Origin: Pseudomonas sp. LS.1a
GTDB lineage: Bacteria; Pseudomonadota; Gammaproteobacteria; Pseudomonadales; Pseudomonadaceae
DNA length: 64,000 nt
Assembly (NCBI RefSeq): GCF_022533585.1
Contig: NZ_CP092827.1
Location: 4,132,001-4,196,000 of the forward strand
Reading direction: 5' to 3'
Positions 18,127 to 27,525 of the stretch are shown here, one piece after another. Every line of letters begins with the position of its first letter. The stretch's first letter is position 1. The position numbers and the translations under genes were made by a program. The notes under the pieces are model-generated. The model worked only from the letters and a program-made list of their open reading frames with translations, did no database searches and was not told where the DNA came from.

Positions 18127-19056
18127 TCAATGCGTTGCCTTGATCCGGTCGACCACCCGCTGGGCCAGGTCGTCCGGTTTGAACTTGGCCAGGAAGTCAT
18201 CGGCACCGACCTTCTTGACCATTGCCTGGTTGAACACCCCGGAAAGCGAAGTATGCAGGCAGATGTGCAATTTTTGCATGCGCGGATCGCTGCGGATCTC
18301 TGCCGTTAGCGTATAGCCATCCATTTCCGGCATTTCAATGTCCGAGATCATCATCAGGAACTCTTCTTCCGGCTTCTTGCCCTCATCCACCAGCTGGCGC
18401 AGGTAGTTCAGGGCCTGGCGGCCGTCGTTGAGCGCCACCACCTCGACCCCCACGGTCTGCAGGCAGCGACTGACCTGCTTGCGCGCCACCGACGAATCGT
18501 CGACGGTAAGCACCCGCAGCAGCACGGCCTTGTCCTGCACCTCGGCATCGATCACCCCGTCCGACACCGACTCGGACGACGGCGCCACTTCGGCCAGCAC
18601 CTTCTCCACGTCGATGATTTCGACCATGCGGTTATCCACCCGGGTGACCGCGGTGAGGTAGTGGTCGCGGCCGGTGCCCTTGGGTGGCGGATGGATCTCT
18701 TCCCAGTTCATGTTGACGATGCGCTCCACCGAGTGCACCAGGAAGCCCTGGGTCTTGGTGTTGTACTCGGTGATGATCACGAAGCTGTTGCGCGTGTCTT
18801 CCTGCAGCGACCGCAACCCGGTGGCCATCGACAAGTCGAGGATCGGGATGGTCGCCCCGCGAATATTGGCGACACCACGCACCACCGGGTGCGCCTTGGG
18901 CAGCAGGGTCAGCGCAGGGCATTGCAGCACTTCCCTGACCTTGAATACGTTGATGCCGTATAGCTGTTCACCATTGAGGCGGAACAGCAGCAATTCCAGG
19001 CGATTCTGCCCCACCAGCTGCGTGCGCTGGTTGACCGAATCCATCACTCCTGCCAT
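18127..19056 (-). CDS. cheV: CheV chemotaxis coupling protein (CheW-REC)
   Basis: The 309-aa product has an N-terminal CheW-like domain (about 18-160, with YGINVFKVREVLQCPAL and RGVANIRGATIPILDLSMAT) and a C-terminal receiver domain (about 180-305). The phospho-acceptor is Asp239 in MISDIEMPEMDGYTL; the acidic pair is Asp186/Asp187 and the conserved lysine lies in FLAKFKPDD. It couples receptors to CheA and may act in adaptation. It is the first gene of cheV-cheR, with a FliA-type promoter that overlaps the flgA promoter on the other strand. Confidence 0.96.
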   Translation of the reverse strand: MAGVMDSVNQRTQLVGQNRLELLLFRLNGEQLYGINVFKVREVLQCPALTLLPKAHPVVRGVANIRGATIPILDLSMATGLRSLQEDTRNSFVIITEYNTKTQGFLVHSVERIVNMNWEEIHPPPKGTGRDHYLTAVTRVDNRMVEIIDVEKVLAEVAPSSESVSDGVIDAEVQDKAVLLRVLTVDDSSVARKQVSRCLQTVGVEVVALNDGRQALNYLRQLVDEGKKPEEEFLMMISDIEMPEMDGYTLTAEIRSDPRMQKLHICLHTSLSGVFNQAMVKKVGADDFLAKFKPDDLAQRVVDRIKATH

Positions 19057-19101
19057 GCCAGACTCCTTTATGTTTCAGCCTTTCGTTGCAACTCAGGTAG
19101 A

Positions 19102-19128
19102 GAGTCGGCACGGGCTTTGCTTTTTTGA
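19102..19128 (-). promoter_or_regulatory. FliA (sigma-28) promoter candidate for cheV-cheR
   Basis: On the minus strand TCAA-N15-GCCGACTC keeps the exact 15-bp spacing and the GCCGA core of the sigma-28 consensus. It lies about 46-72 nt before the cheV ATG. In P. aeruginosa cheVR is in the FliA-dependent class. It overlaps the flgA RpoN site on the opposite strand. Confidence 0.6.
19106..19120 (+). promoter_or_regulatory. RpoN (sigma-54) promoter candidate for flgA
   Basis: CGGCAC-N5-TTGC has the required GG-N10-GC geometry and lies 14 bp before the flgA ATG. FlgA is RpoN/FleQ dependent in P. aeruginosa. The predicted start of transcription (near 19132) is almost at the start codon, which is unusual. 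Confidence 0.65.
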
Positions 19129-19133
19129 GCGCC

Positions 19134-19886
19134 ATGTACACGAAAACGACATTTTCCCGACGATTGACACGCCTGCTGACTGGCTCGCTGGCGATGCTGT
19201 GCCTGTTGCTGCCCGGCGTTCGCACAGTAGCGGACGCGTTTACCTTGCCTGAACAGCTTATCGGTGTCACCCAAGGGTTTCTTGAATTCAGCGTTGAAGA
19301 TTACCTGGCCACCACCCAGACCGCCGGCCGCTACGAAATCCAGGTCAACCCGCTGGACCCGCGCCTGCGCATGCCGCTGTGCAGCCAGCAACTGGACGCC
19401 TCGCTGGAAAGCCCGGCCCAGCCGCTGGGCCGCGTCACGGTAAAGGTGCGCTGCGAAGGCTCGGCACCGTGGACCGTGTTCGTGCCGGCCACCGTGCGGC
19501 TGTTCCGCGACGTGGTGGTGGTGACCCGCCCGCTCAAGCGCGACAACGTGGTGGGCGAAGGCGACGTGGCCCTGCGCGAGCGCGATGTCGGCACCCTGGG
19601 CCAAGGTTTCCTCACCGAACTGGATCAGGCGGTGGGCATGAAGATGCTGCGCCCCACGGTGATCGACCAGGTCCTCACCCCGCAACACCTGGAACAGGCC
19701 GAGGTGGTACGCAAGGGCGACCACGTGGTGATCATCGCCCGCAGTGGCAGCCTGAGCGTGCGCATGCCAGGCGAAGCCCTGAGCAAGGGTGGCCTGAGCG
19801 AGCAGATCCGGGTGCGCAACCTCAATTCCAAACGGGTGGTCAAGGCCAGGGTGACCGGCCCCGGCCAGGTCGAGGTCAGTATGTAG
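19134..19886 (+). CDS. flgA: FlgA P-ring assembly chaperone
   Basis: The product is 250 aa from the ATG at 19134, or 253 aa from an in-frame TTG at 19125. It has a signal peptide (LLTGSLAMLCLLLPGVRTVA) and a mature periplasmic part with the SAF/FlgA domain in the C-terminal half (VVVVTRPLKRDNVVGEGDVA, then VLTPQHLEQAEVVRKGDHV). FlgA helps FlgI assemble into the P ring. It is divergent from cheV and precedes flgM and flgN on the plus strand. No good ribosome site is visible near either start. Confidence 0.93.
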   Translation: MYTKTTFSRRLTRLLTGSLAMLCLLLPGVRTVADAFTLPEQLIGVTQGFLEFSVEDYLATTQTAGRYEIQVNPLDPRLRMPLCSQQLDASLESPAQPLGRVTVKVRCEGSAPWTVFVPATVRLFRDVVVVTRPLKRDNVVGEGDVALRERDVGTLGQGFLTELDQAVGMKMLRPTVIDQVLTPQHLEQAEVVRKGDHVVIIARSGSLSVRMPGEALSKGGLSEQIRVRNLNSKRVVKARVTGPGQVEVSM

Positions 19887-19987
19887 CCAGCCCACGGATT
19901 TGCGCTGGCGGTAAGGAACCGCTTTTCCTAAACTGTGTCAGAAAACGGGTTCGCGAGCTTGCTGACAGGCGGCTATGCATTTGTGCC

Positions 19988-20014
19988 TAAAGTTTCTTTC
20001 GGGTTGGCCGAAAA
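19988..20014 (+). promoter_or_regulatory. FliA (sigma-28) promoter of flgM-flgN
   Basis: TAAA-N15-GCCGAAAA matches the sigma-28 consensus at all positions except one, with exact spacing. It lies about 40-60 nt before flgM. This places the anti-sigma gene under the sigma factor it inhibits, as known in Pseudomonas and enterics. Confidence 0.85.
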
Positions 20015-20050
20015 CAAGGCAAGCGTCCAAATACCCAGAGGTTTCTGATC

Positions 20051-20365
20051 ATGGTCATCGACTTCAGTCGTTTGAATAACTCTCCGTCCGTCACGGGCGG
20101 CGTGCGCGGCAACACCGCGCCCGGCAGCGCCGAAAAACCGGCAGCCAGCCAGGAAGCGGCAACCGCCACCAGCGCCAGCGGAGAAGCGGTACACCTCAGC
20201 CAAGAGGCCCAGCAGTTGCAGAAGATCAGCGACAAGCTGCGCGACGAGCCGGTGGTCAACAGTGCCCGTGTGGCCCAGTTGAAACAGGCAATCGCCGACG
20301 GCAGCTACCAGGTCGATGCCGGCCGGGTCGCCAGCAAACTGCTCGATTTCGAAGCCCAGCGCTGA
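20051..20365 (+). CDS. flgM: FlgM anti-sigma-28 factor
   Basis: The 104-aa product has the FlgM layout: a disordered, Ala/Ser/Thr-rich N-terminal half and a helical C-terminal half that binds FliA (about residues 45-102, with [20 protein letters not shown] followed by [13 protein letters not shown]). It holds FliA inactive until the hook-basal body is complete and is then exported. The AGAGG ribosome site lies nine bases before the ATG. It is followed 49 bp later by flgN. Confidence 0.96.
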   Translation: MVIDFSRLNNSPSVTGGVRGNTAPGSAEKPAASQEAATATSASGEAVHLSQEAQQLQKISDKLRDEPVVNSARVAQLKQAIADGSYQVDAGRVASKLLDFEAQR

Positions 20366-20414
20366 CCGTTCGGCGCGCTGACTTCACGGACGCCAGAAAA
20401 GCCAAGAGTTAGCC

Positions 20415-20882
20415 ATGCACGACACCACCTTGCTGCAACTGATCGAAGATGACATTGCCCCGATGCAGGAACTGCTGGACCTTCTGCAAAAAGAAGCGAT
20501 AGCCCTGCATGGCCGCGACATGCCGCTGCTGGAGCAGATCCTGGCGCGCAAGCAGTCGTTGATCATCTTGCTCGAGCAGCACGGCCAGCGCCGCAGCCAG
20601 TTGCTCGGCAGCCTGGGCCTGAGTGCCGATCGGGCCGGTGTGCAGGCGGTGGCCGCGCAATCGCCCCATGGCGAAGCGATGCTGCAACGGCTCGACATGC
20701 TGTCGCAACTGATGGACAGCTGCCAGCAGGTCAATCAGACCAATGGCCGGATCATCCAGGTGCAGCAACACGTCACCAACAACCAGATCCGCATCCTCAT
20801 GGGCGGCGATTCTCCGTCGCTCTACGACAGCCGCGGCAGCACCTCGCCGCTGGCCAAGCCACGGGCCCTCAGCCAAGTGTGA
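20415..20882 (+). CDS. flgN: FlgN export chaperone for FlgK/FlgL
   Basis: The 155-aa product is almost entirely alpha-helical, as expected for FlgN, the cytosolic chaperone of the hook-filament junction proteins. The N-terminal half carries the conserved LLQLIEDDIAPMQELLDLLQ helix, and the C-terminus (VNQTNGRIIQVQQHVTNNQI) is the segment that binds its clients. It is immediately downstream of flgM in the FliA-dependent unit and precedes the PilZ gene by 80 bp. Confidence 0.93.
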   Translation: MHDTTLLQLIEDDIAPMQELLDLLQKEAIALHGRDMPLLEQILARKQSLIILLEQHGQRRSQLLGSLGLSADRAGVQAVAAQSPHGEAMLQRLDMLSQLMDSCQQVNQTNGRIIQVQQHVTNNQIRILMGGDSPSLYDSRGSTSPLAKPRALSQV

Positions 20883-20962
20883 TTTTTTCTATCAAGGCAC
20901 GGAACATACTGGCAAAATGCCGTTAATTGCGTGTGTCGCTTTTGCCTGGAGAACGATAAGCC

Positions 20963-21706
20963 GTGTTCAATGAATCCGATGCCCCGCAGCCGCCAAAGGT
21001 GCTGAACACCCCTTTGGAGATTGCGGCCAACTTGCGGCAGCTGCAGGAAAGCCACGACCCCCTGATCATCACCTTCCATGACCGCAGCCAGCGTTTCCAG
21101 AGCTACGTGGTGCACGTGGACCGTGAAAGCAACACCCTGGCGCTGGACGAGATGATCCCGCGCGACGGTGAGAAATTCATCGAGAACGGCGAACACTTCC
21201 GCGTCGAAGGCTTCCACGATGGCGTACGCATCGCCTGGGACTGCAACCAGGAGTTGAAGATCAGTGAAGTCGACGGCCACCGCTGCTACCGCGGCGCCAT
21301 GCCCCAGGAGATGACCTACCACCAGCGCCGCAACGCCTTCCGCGCCGCGCTGAAGCTGTCACAGCTGGTCGATATCATCCTCGATGGCGCCCACCTCAAG
21401 GGTAACGGCGCCCTGCGTGGCAAGCTGCTGGACATCTCCGCCACCGGCTGCAAACTGCGCTTCGAAGGCAATGTCGAGGATCGCCTGCAACTGGGCCAGG
21501 TGTACGAGCGTTTCAAGGCGGGCAACCCGCTGGGCCTGGTCGACACCATGGTCGAGCTGCGCCACCTGCACTATGAAGAGCGGATCAATACCACCTTTGC
21601 CGGCGTGCGCTTCCATAACCTCACCGGGCAGGCGCAACGCAAGGTCGAGAGCTTTGTGTACCAGCTGCAGCGTGAAGCGCGGCGGTTCGACAAAGACGAC
21701 TACTGA
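20963..21706 (+). CDS. flgZ: YcgR/FlgZ-type flagellar brake protein (PilZ)
   Basis: The 247-aa product starts with GTG at 20963. It has an N-terminal YcgR domain (about 10-115) and a C-terminal PilZ domain (about 120-235). The c-di-GMP-binding motifs are intact: [11 protein letters not shown] (RxxxR) and [13 protein letters not shown] (D/NxSxxG). Proteins of this family slow or bias the motor when c-di-GMP rises. Its place right after flgM-flgN fits FlgZ of other pseudomonads. A terminator-like hairpin follows. Confidence 0.93.
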   Translation: MFNESDAPQPPKVLNTPLEIAANLRQLQESHDPLIITFHDRSQRFQSYVVHVDRESNTLALDEMIPRDGEKFIENGEHFRVEGFHDGVRIAWDCNQELKISEVDGHRCYRGAMPQEMTYHQRRNAFRAALKLSQLVDIILDGAHLKGNGALRGKLLDISATGCKLRFEGNVEDRLQLGQVYERFKAGNPLGLVDTMVELRHLHYEERINTTFAGVRFHNLTGQAQRKVESFVYQLQREARRFDKDDY

Positions 21707-21715
21707 TCCTGCCGT

Positions 21716-21742
21716 GGATGGGCGTCATTGCAACGCCCATTC
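21716..21742 (+). terminator. Hairpin after flgZ
   Basis: Stem ATGGGCGT / ACGCCCAT with a 7-nt loop lies 11 bp after the flgZ stop, followed by TTCCCTTT. It is a plausible intrinsic terminator for the flgMN-flgZ unit. Confidence 0.6.
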
Positions 21743-21855
21743 CCTTTGACCGCATTACCCTCACGCTGCAAACCTTCCCGCTGCCTTGAGCACAGCCCTG
21801 CGCCGATCGTACCTGCTCGCACTCACTACCGGGTGCCCTTTGAGCAGGAGGCTTC

Positions 21856-22425
21856 ATGAACGCTAACAGTTTCACCGCCGAACTGGGTTCCGATCGAGGC
21901 ACTATCGGGGTCGTTGACTCCACCCTGAATCCACGCCTGGACGGCTGGCTATGCCCGAGTAATCATGACCAATTCTCGCCCATGAGGTTTACGTTCACCT
22001 TGCAAGGTGAACATGACGGGGATAAGTCCTACCACATCAGCGCTGCAGAGGGTTGGGCCTATACCGGCGCATTGGTCCAGACAAGTACTACCGGGTGGGT
22101 GGGCCTTTACGGGCTGGGTGTCGTCGGCAGGCTTGTGGATTATGTGACAGCGGCCAACTCCCGTGGCCCGGATCCACGCTGGCGAATACGGACTCTGAGC
22201 GAATGGGACGGCGATTTGAAAACCTTGGGGAATGTGGAGTTTCATTTGCTGGACAGGTATGGCCAGGCGATGTCGATAGAATCATACAGGCACGACTCCG
22301 TCTCTCCGTCTGGTGAAATCGGCAAAAGAGCGACCGTCAGTTCTACATTTGCCAACTATGTGAGCGTGAACAAGGAAGCTCAGAAGAAGATACGCTTCAA
22401 ACTGCGCGACATCCGCGCCACCTGA
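21856..22425 (+). CDS. Uncharacterised 189-aa protein
   Basis: I do not recognise this protein. It begins MNANSFTAELGSDRGTIGVV and has no signal peptide or membrane segment. It is rich in Gly, Ser, Thr and aromatic residues, with a predicted mainly beta pattern (MRFTFTLQGEHDGDKSYHIS; WVGLYGLGVVGRLVDYVTAA) and a basic C-terminus (KKIRFKLRDIRAT). The AGGAGG ribosome site is strong and a good terminator follows, so it looks like a real, independently expressed gene. Its base composition appears lower in GC than the flanking flagellar genes, which suggests later acquisition. It sits between flgZ and an MFS transporter and shares no strand logic with either. Confidence 0.7.
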   Translation: MNANSFTAELGSDRGTIGVVDSTLNPRLDGWLCPSNHDQFSPMRFTFTLQGEHDGDKSYHISAAEGWAYTGALVQTSTTGWVGLYGLGVVGRLVDYVTAANSRGPDPRWRIRTLSEWDGDLKTLGNVEFHLLDRYGQAMSIESYRHDSVSPSGEIGKRATVSSTFANYVSVNKEAQKKIRFKLRDIRAT

Positions 22426-22470
22426 CAGCTGCGGTTCGACAAAAACGAGCGATGATCGTCGGCCGAATGC

Positions 22471-22500
22471 AAAAACGCCACCTGCCAAGGTGGCGTTTTC
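22471..22500 (+). terminator. Terminator after the 189-aa gene
   Basis: Stem AACGCCACCT / AGGTGGCGTT around GCCA, with A-run before and TTTTC after. It lies about 45 bp past the stop and can serve both directions. Confidence 0.85.
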
Positions 22501-22512
22501 ATTTGTGCTTTT

Positions 22513-22624
22513 CCTGTGCTGGCCCTTTCGCGGGTGAACCCGCTCCCACAGGTAATGCGCTGCCCCCCAGAGTTGGTGTTACCCCCTGTGGGAGCGGGTT
22601 TACCCGCGAAGAGGCCGGTACAGG
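22513..22624. repeat. REP inverted pair
   Basis: Two inverted REP cores (CGCGGGTGAACCCGCTCCC and GGGAGCGGGTTTACCCGCG) lie between two converging genes, with outer extensions CCTGTGCTGGCC and GGCCGGTACAGG that also pair. This is a typical convergent-gene position. Confidence 0.85.
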
Positions 22625-22625
22625 C

Positions 22626-23966
22626 TTACACCGATTTGCTTACCTCACCCTCCGGCTCAGGCGCCTTATCAGCCCCCTTCTCTTCCGCCTCGGTATCTTC
22701 GGCCGCCACCGGAGCCTGCATCATGTCCTGCACCGTCTGCTCATCCACCCGTGGGTCCAGCGCCGCCGACAACGGCGAACCGGCCGCCGGCATGGCCACG
22801 TGGCCCAACGGCGCATCCTGCACCTGGTGCAGCCCGGTGACCGCCTTCGGCCGAATGCGCCACACCAGCACCAGGGCAAAGAACACGAAGAAGGCATACA
22901 GCATCTGCGGACCCAGCACCTTCATCAGCACGCCTGCAGCCAGCGGCCCGATGCACGCGCCGACGCCGTAGGTCACCAGCAGCATCGCGGTCAGCGACAC
23001 CCGTCGCTCGCTTTCCACATGGTCGTTGGAAAACGCCACCGCCAGCGGGTACAGGCAGAACTGCAGCAACGAAATCACAAAGCCTATGCCGAACAGCAAC
23101 TCCAGCGGCACGCTGGGCAGTATCGCCAGCGGCGCCGAGGCCAGCGCCAGGCCTACCGCCACGCTGCGGATCAGCACTGCCCGGTCGTAGCGGTCGGACA
23201 ACCAGCCCAGCGGCCACTGCACCAGCAGGCCGGCAAAAATGCAGCTACCCATGAACAGGCCGACCTGCTCGGTAGTCATGCCCTGGCCGGCGGCGTACAA
23301 CGGCGCCAGGCCATAGAACGAGCCGACGATCAGCCCCGAGCCCAGCACCGTGCTGAGCGACTGCGGCACGCGCTTGATGAAGAACTTCGGCTCCATTGGT
23401 GCCGGGCGCAACGGCGCCGGGTGAATGCGCCGGGTCATGGCGACCGGTACCAGGCACAGGGTGAAACACATGGCCACCAGCATCAGCAGCTCCAGGCCAA
23501 GCTGAGGGTGCACCACCAGAATCAGCTGGCCGAGCACCAAGCCCAGGTACGAGGCGATCATGTAGCCGCTGAACACCGCGCCGCGGTGCTTCACATCGGC
23601 CTGCTCGTTTAGCCAGCTCTCGATGACCATGTACTGGCACATCATCCCCAGGCCGACGATCATCCGCAGCCCGACCCAGGCCGGCAACCAGCTGGTCAGG
23701 CCATGGCCGAGCACCGCCGCACCGACGATACCGGCGCAGGTGGCATAGGCGCGTATGTGCCCGACCCGGCCAATCAACCGGTGGCCTACCTTGCCGCCGA
23801 CCGCCAGGCCAAAGTAGTTGGCTGCCATCAACGCACCTACCCACAGGCTGTCGACATGGTCGGCAGCCAGGCGCAGGGCCAGGTAGGTACTGAGCAGGCC
23901 CGAGCCGATCAACATCATCAGCGCGGCGAAATACAACGACTGAAACGGCTTCCATATATTTCGCAT
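22626..23966 (-). CDS. MFS transporter (YcaD-like)
   Basis: This 446-aa major facilitator protein has 12 predicted membrane segments, starting with LYFAALMMLIGSGLLSTYLA. The loop between segments 2 and 3 holds the GGKVGHRLIGRVGHIRAY signature region and a second copy-like WPLGWLSDRYDRAVLIR follows the central loop. About 55 residues of acidic, charged cytosolic tail follow the last segment. The best resemblance is to the YcaD branch of the family, whose substrate is unknown. It is transcribed alone, with a REP pair at its 3' end. Confidence 0.85.
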   Translation of the reverse strand: MRNIWKPFQSLYFAALMMLIGSGLLSTYLALRLAADHVDSLWVGALMAANYFGLAVGGKVGHRLIGRVGHIRAYATCAGIVGAAVLGHGLTSWLPAWVGLRMIVGLGMMCQYMVIESWLNEQADVKHRGAVFSGYMIASYLGLVLGQLILVVHPQLGLELLMLVAMCFTLCLVPVAMTRRIHPAPLRPAPMEPKFFIKRVPQSLSTVLGSGLIVGSFYGLAPLYAAGQGMTTEQVGLFMGSCIFAGLLVQWPLGWLSDRYDRAVLIRSVAVGLALASAPLAILPSVPLELLFGIGFVISLLQFCLYPLAVAFSNDHVESERRVSLTAMLLVTYGVGACIGPLAAGVLMKVLGPQMLYAFFVFFALVLVWRIRPKAVTGLHQVQDAPLGHVAMPAAGSPLSAALDPRVDEQTVQDMMQAPVAAEDTEAEEKGADKAPEPEGEVSKSV

Positions 23967-24092
23967 AGGTCCCGTAAAGCTCCCTGTTCAGGTGGCGGGG
24001 TGCTAGAAGCATAAGGGGAAAAAACGCCCGGCGCAGGCCCCCGCTAGCGATTTGGTGCAGCGGGGGCGTATCCGGTGTCGGTCGTGTCGCGA

Positions 24093-25415
24093 TCAGGCCT
24101 GTGCCGCCAGTACCCGACGCTCCCACGGCGTGATCTCGTCGAAGAAATCACTCAGCTCCAGGGTCTTGCTGGCGACATAGCCGTCGATGAACTCGCTGCC
24201 GAACAGCTCCCGCGCCAGCGCGCTACGCTTTAACCGCTCCAGTGCGGCATGCAGGGTGCACGGCAGGCTCAGGTGCTCCGGCACTTCGAACTCACCCTGG
24301 ATGGCCGGCGACGGCTGCAGGCGCTGCTCGATGCCGTGCAGCCCGGCGGCCAGGCTGGCCGCGATGGCCAGGTACGGGTTGGCGTCGGCGCCGGGCAGGC
24401 GGTTCTCGACCCGCCGCGCCACCGGTGCGCTGGCCGGGATGCGCAGGCCTGCGGCACGGTTGTCCTCGGACCAGCAGGCATTGTTCGGCGAGGCATAGGG
24501 GTGGCACAGCCGCTGGTAGGAGTTGACATTGGGCGCGAACAGCGCAGTGAAGTCGGCCATGCACGCCTGCAGGCCGCCAATGAAATGGTGGAAGGTCTCG
24601 GTCGGCAAACCTTGCTCATCGCTGAACACATTACGCCCGCTGCCCACCTCCACCAGGCTCTGGTGAATGTGCATGGAGCTGCCGGGCGTGCGTGCCAGCG
24701 GTTTGGCCATGCACACCACGGTCAGGCCGTGCTTGAGCGCCACTTCCTTGAGCAGGTGCTTGAACAGCAAGGTCTGGTCGGCCAGCAGCAACGGGTCGCC
24801 GTGCAGCAGATTGATCTCGAACTGGCTGGTGCCCATTTCGTGCATGAAGGTGTCGCGCGGCAAGCCGAGCGCGGCCATGCACCGGTACACCTCCTTGAAG
24901 AACGGGCGCAGGCCGTTGTTGGAGCTGACACTGAACGCCGAATGGCCCAGCTCGCGGCGGCCGTCGATGCCCACGGGCGGCTGGAACGGCTGTTGCGGGT
25001 CGGTATTCGGAGCAAAGACAAAGAACTCCAACTCGGTCGCCACCACTGGCGCCAGGCCCAGCGCCGCATAGCGGGCGATCACGGCTTTGAGATGCCCCCG
25101 GGTGGACAATGCCGAAGGCCGGCCATCCAGTTCGTTGGCATCGCAGATCGCCAGGGCACGGCCGTCGTCGCTCCAGGGCAGGCGGTGGACCTGGCCGGAG
25201 TCAGGCACCAGCGCCAGGTCGCCGTCGTCGCTGCCGTAGAACTTAGCCGGCGGGTAGCCGCCCATGATGCATTGCAGCAGCACACCCCGGGCCATCTGCA
25301 GGCGGCGGCCTTCGCGGAAGCCTTCGGCGGTCATCACCTTGCCGCGCGGGACGCCGTTGAGGTCGGGAGTGACGCATTCGATTTCATCGATGCCCTGCAG
25401 GTGCCCGGTGTTCAT
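24093..25415 (-). CDS. Glutamine-synthetase family protein (gamma-glutamylpolyamine synthetase-like)
   Basis: From the ATG at 25415 (MNTGHLQGIDEIECVTPDLN) the product is 440 aa; a longer frame reading upstream passes through a REP element and is rejected. It has the beta-Grasp N-terminal domain (about 1-110) and the GS catalytic domain. Visible active-site segments are VVATELEFFVF, MHEMGTSQFEINLLHGDPLL and GSSMHIHQSLV. The C-terminus lacks the adenylylation-loop signature of GlnA and ends FFDEITPWERRVLAAQA, which is closer to PuuA/SpuI-type enzymes that join glutamate to polyamines or other amines. No other polyamine gene is adjacent, so the substrate is open. Confidence 0.8.
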   Translation of the reverse strand: MNTGHLQGIDEIECVTPDLNGVPRGKVMTAEGFREGRRLQMARGVLLQCIMGGYPPAKFYGSDDGDLALVPDSGQVHRLPWSDDGRALAICDANELDGRPSALSTRGHLKAVIARYAALGLAPVVATELEFFVFAPNTDPQQPFQPPVGIDGRRELGHSAFSVSSNNGLRPFFKEVYRCMAALGLPRDTFMHEMGTSQFEINLLHGDPLLLADQTLLFKHLLKEVALKHGLTVVCMAKPLARTPGSSMHIHQSLVEVGSGRNVFSDEQGLPTETFHHFIGGLQACMADFTALFAPNVNSYQRLCHPYASPNNACWSEDNRAAGLRIPASAPVARRVENRLPGADANPYLAIAASLAAGLHGIEQRLQPSPAIQGEFEVPEHLSLPCTLHAALERLKRSALARELFGSEFIDGYVASKTLELSDFFDEITPWERRVLAAQA

Positions 25416-25502
25416 GACGCTTGTCCTTGTTGTGGTCGGCTGACAACAACATAGGCTGGGGGTGTTTAAAATATCAAGCAGCACTCTCGATACCGCGTGG
25501 CT

Positions 25503-25600
25503 CTCTTCGCGGGCATGCCCGCTCCTACAGGGACCGCGCTGGCCTTGAGGGCAGTGGTACCGCTGTGGGAGCGGGCGAGCCCGCGAAGAGGCCGGCACAG
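25503..25600. repeat. REP inverted pair
   Basis: Inverted REP cores at about 25504-25530 and 25563-25590 lie between the bkdR stop and the GS-like gene start. The gap holds nothing else that I can identify apart from the upstream region of the GS-like gene. Confidence 0.85.
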
Positions 25601-25607
25601 GAGACAG

Positions 25608-26093
25608 CTATTCCCGCAAGGTCATGCCATTGGCCGGCAGTGGCAAGGCGGTCTTGTAGCGAACCTGCTTGAGGGCAAAACTCGAACGTATGTTGGCCAC
25701 CCCCGGCAACCGCGTCAGGTAATCGAGAAAACGCTCCAGCGCCTGGATGCTCGGCAACAACACCCGCAGCAGGTAATCCGGGTCGCCGGTCATCAAATAG
25801 CACTCCATCACCTCGGGCCGTTCGGCAATTTCTTCCTCGAAGCGGTGCAACGACTGCTCCACCTGTTTTTCCAGGCTTACATGGATGAACACGTTCACAT
25901 CCAGCCCCAACGCCTCGGGCGACAGCAAAGTCACCTGCTGGCGGATCACCCCCAGTTCTTCCATGGCCCGCACCCGGTTGAAACAGGGCGTGGGTGACAG
26001 GTTCACCGAGCGGGCCAGCTCGGCGTTGGTGATGCGGGCATTTTCCTGCAGGCTGTTGAGAATGCCGATATCGGTACGATCGAGTTTGCGCAT
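25608..26093 (-). CDS. bkdR: BkdR, Lrp-type activator of the bkd operon
   Basis: The 161-aa product is an Lrp/AsnC regulator. The N-terminal winged helix-turn-helix (about 1-60; [20 protein letters not shown]) is followed by an RAM ligand-binding domain (about 65-150; [20 protein letters not shown]). BkdR of P. putida binds branched-chain amino acids and activates the divergent bkd operon, and this gene sits in exactly that divergent position. The 198-bp shared upstream region contains a palindrome suitable for an Lrp family dimer. Confidence 0.95.
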
Positions 26094-26165
26094 GAGACAA
26101 AATCACCGGTTTTTTGTGTTTATACGGAATGTTTATCTGCCCCGCTCGGCAAAGGCAATCAACTT

Positions 26166-26180
26166 GAGAGAAAAATTCTC
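26166..26180. promoter_or_regulatory. Candidate BkdR operator between bkdR and bkdA1
   Basis: GAGAGAAAAATTCTC contains the perfect palindrome GAGAA-AAA-TTCTC and resembles the AT-centred Lrp family consensus. It lies about 110 bp before bkdA1 and 70 bp before bkdR. The assignment is inference from position and symmetry. Confidence 0.4.
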
Positions 26181-26195
26181 CTGCCGGGCCACTAA

Positions 26196-27524
<1,329 letters not shown>

Positions 27525-27525
27525 G

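Noticed and set aside
20883..20962. Sigma-28 promoter in front of flgZ
   Set aside because: The best candidate, TCAA-N15-GGCAAAAT, matches only about half of the -10 element. Read-through from flgMN is enough to explain expression.
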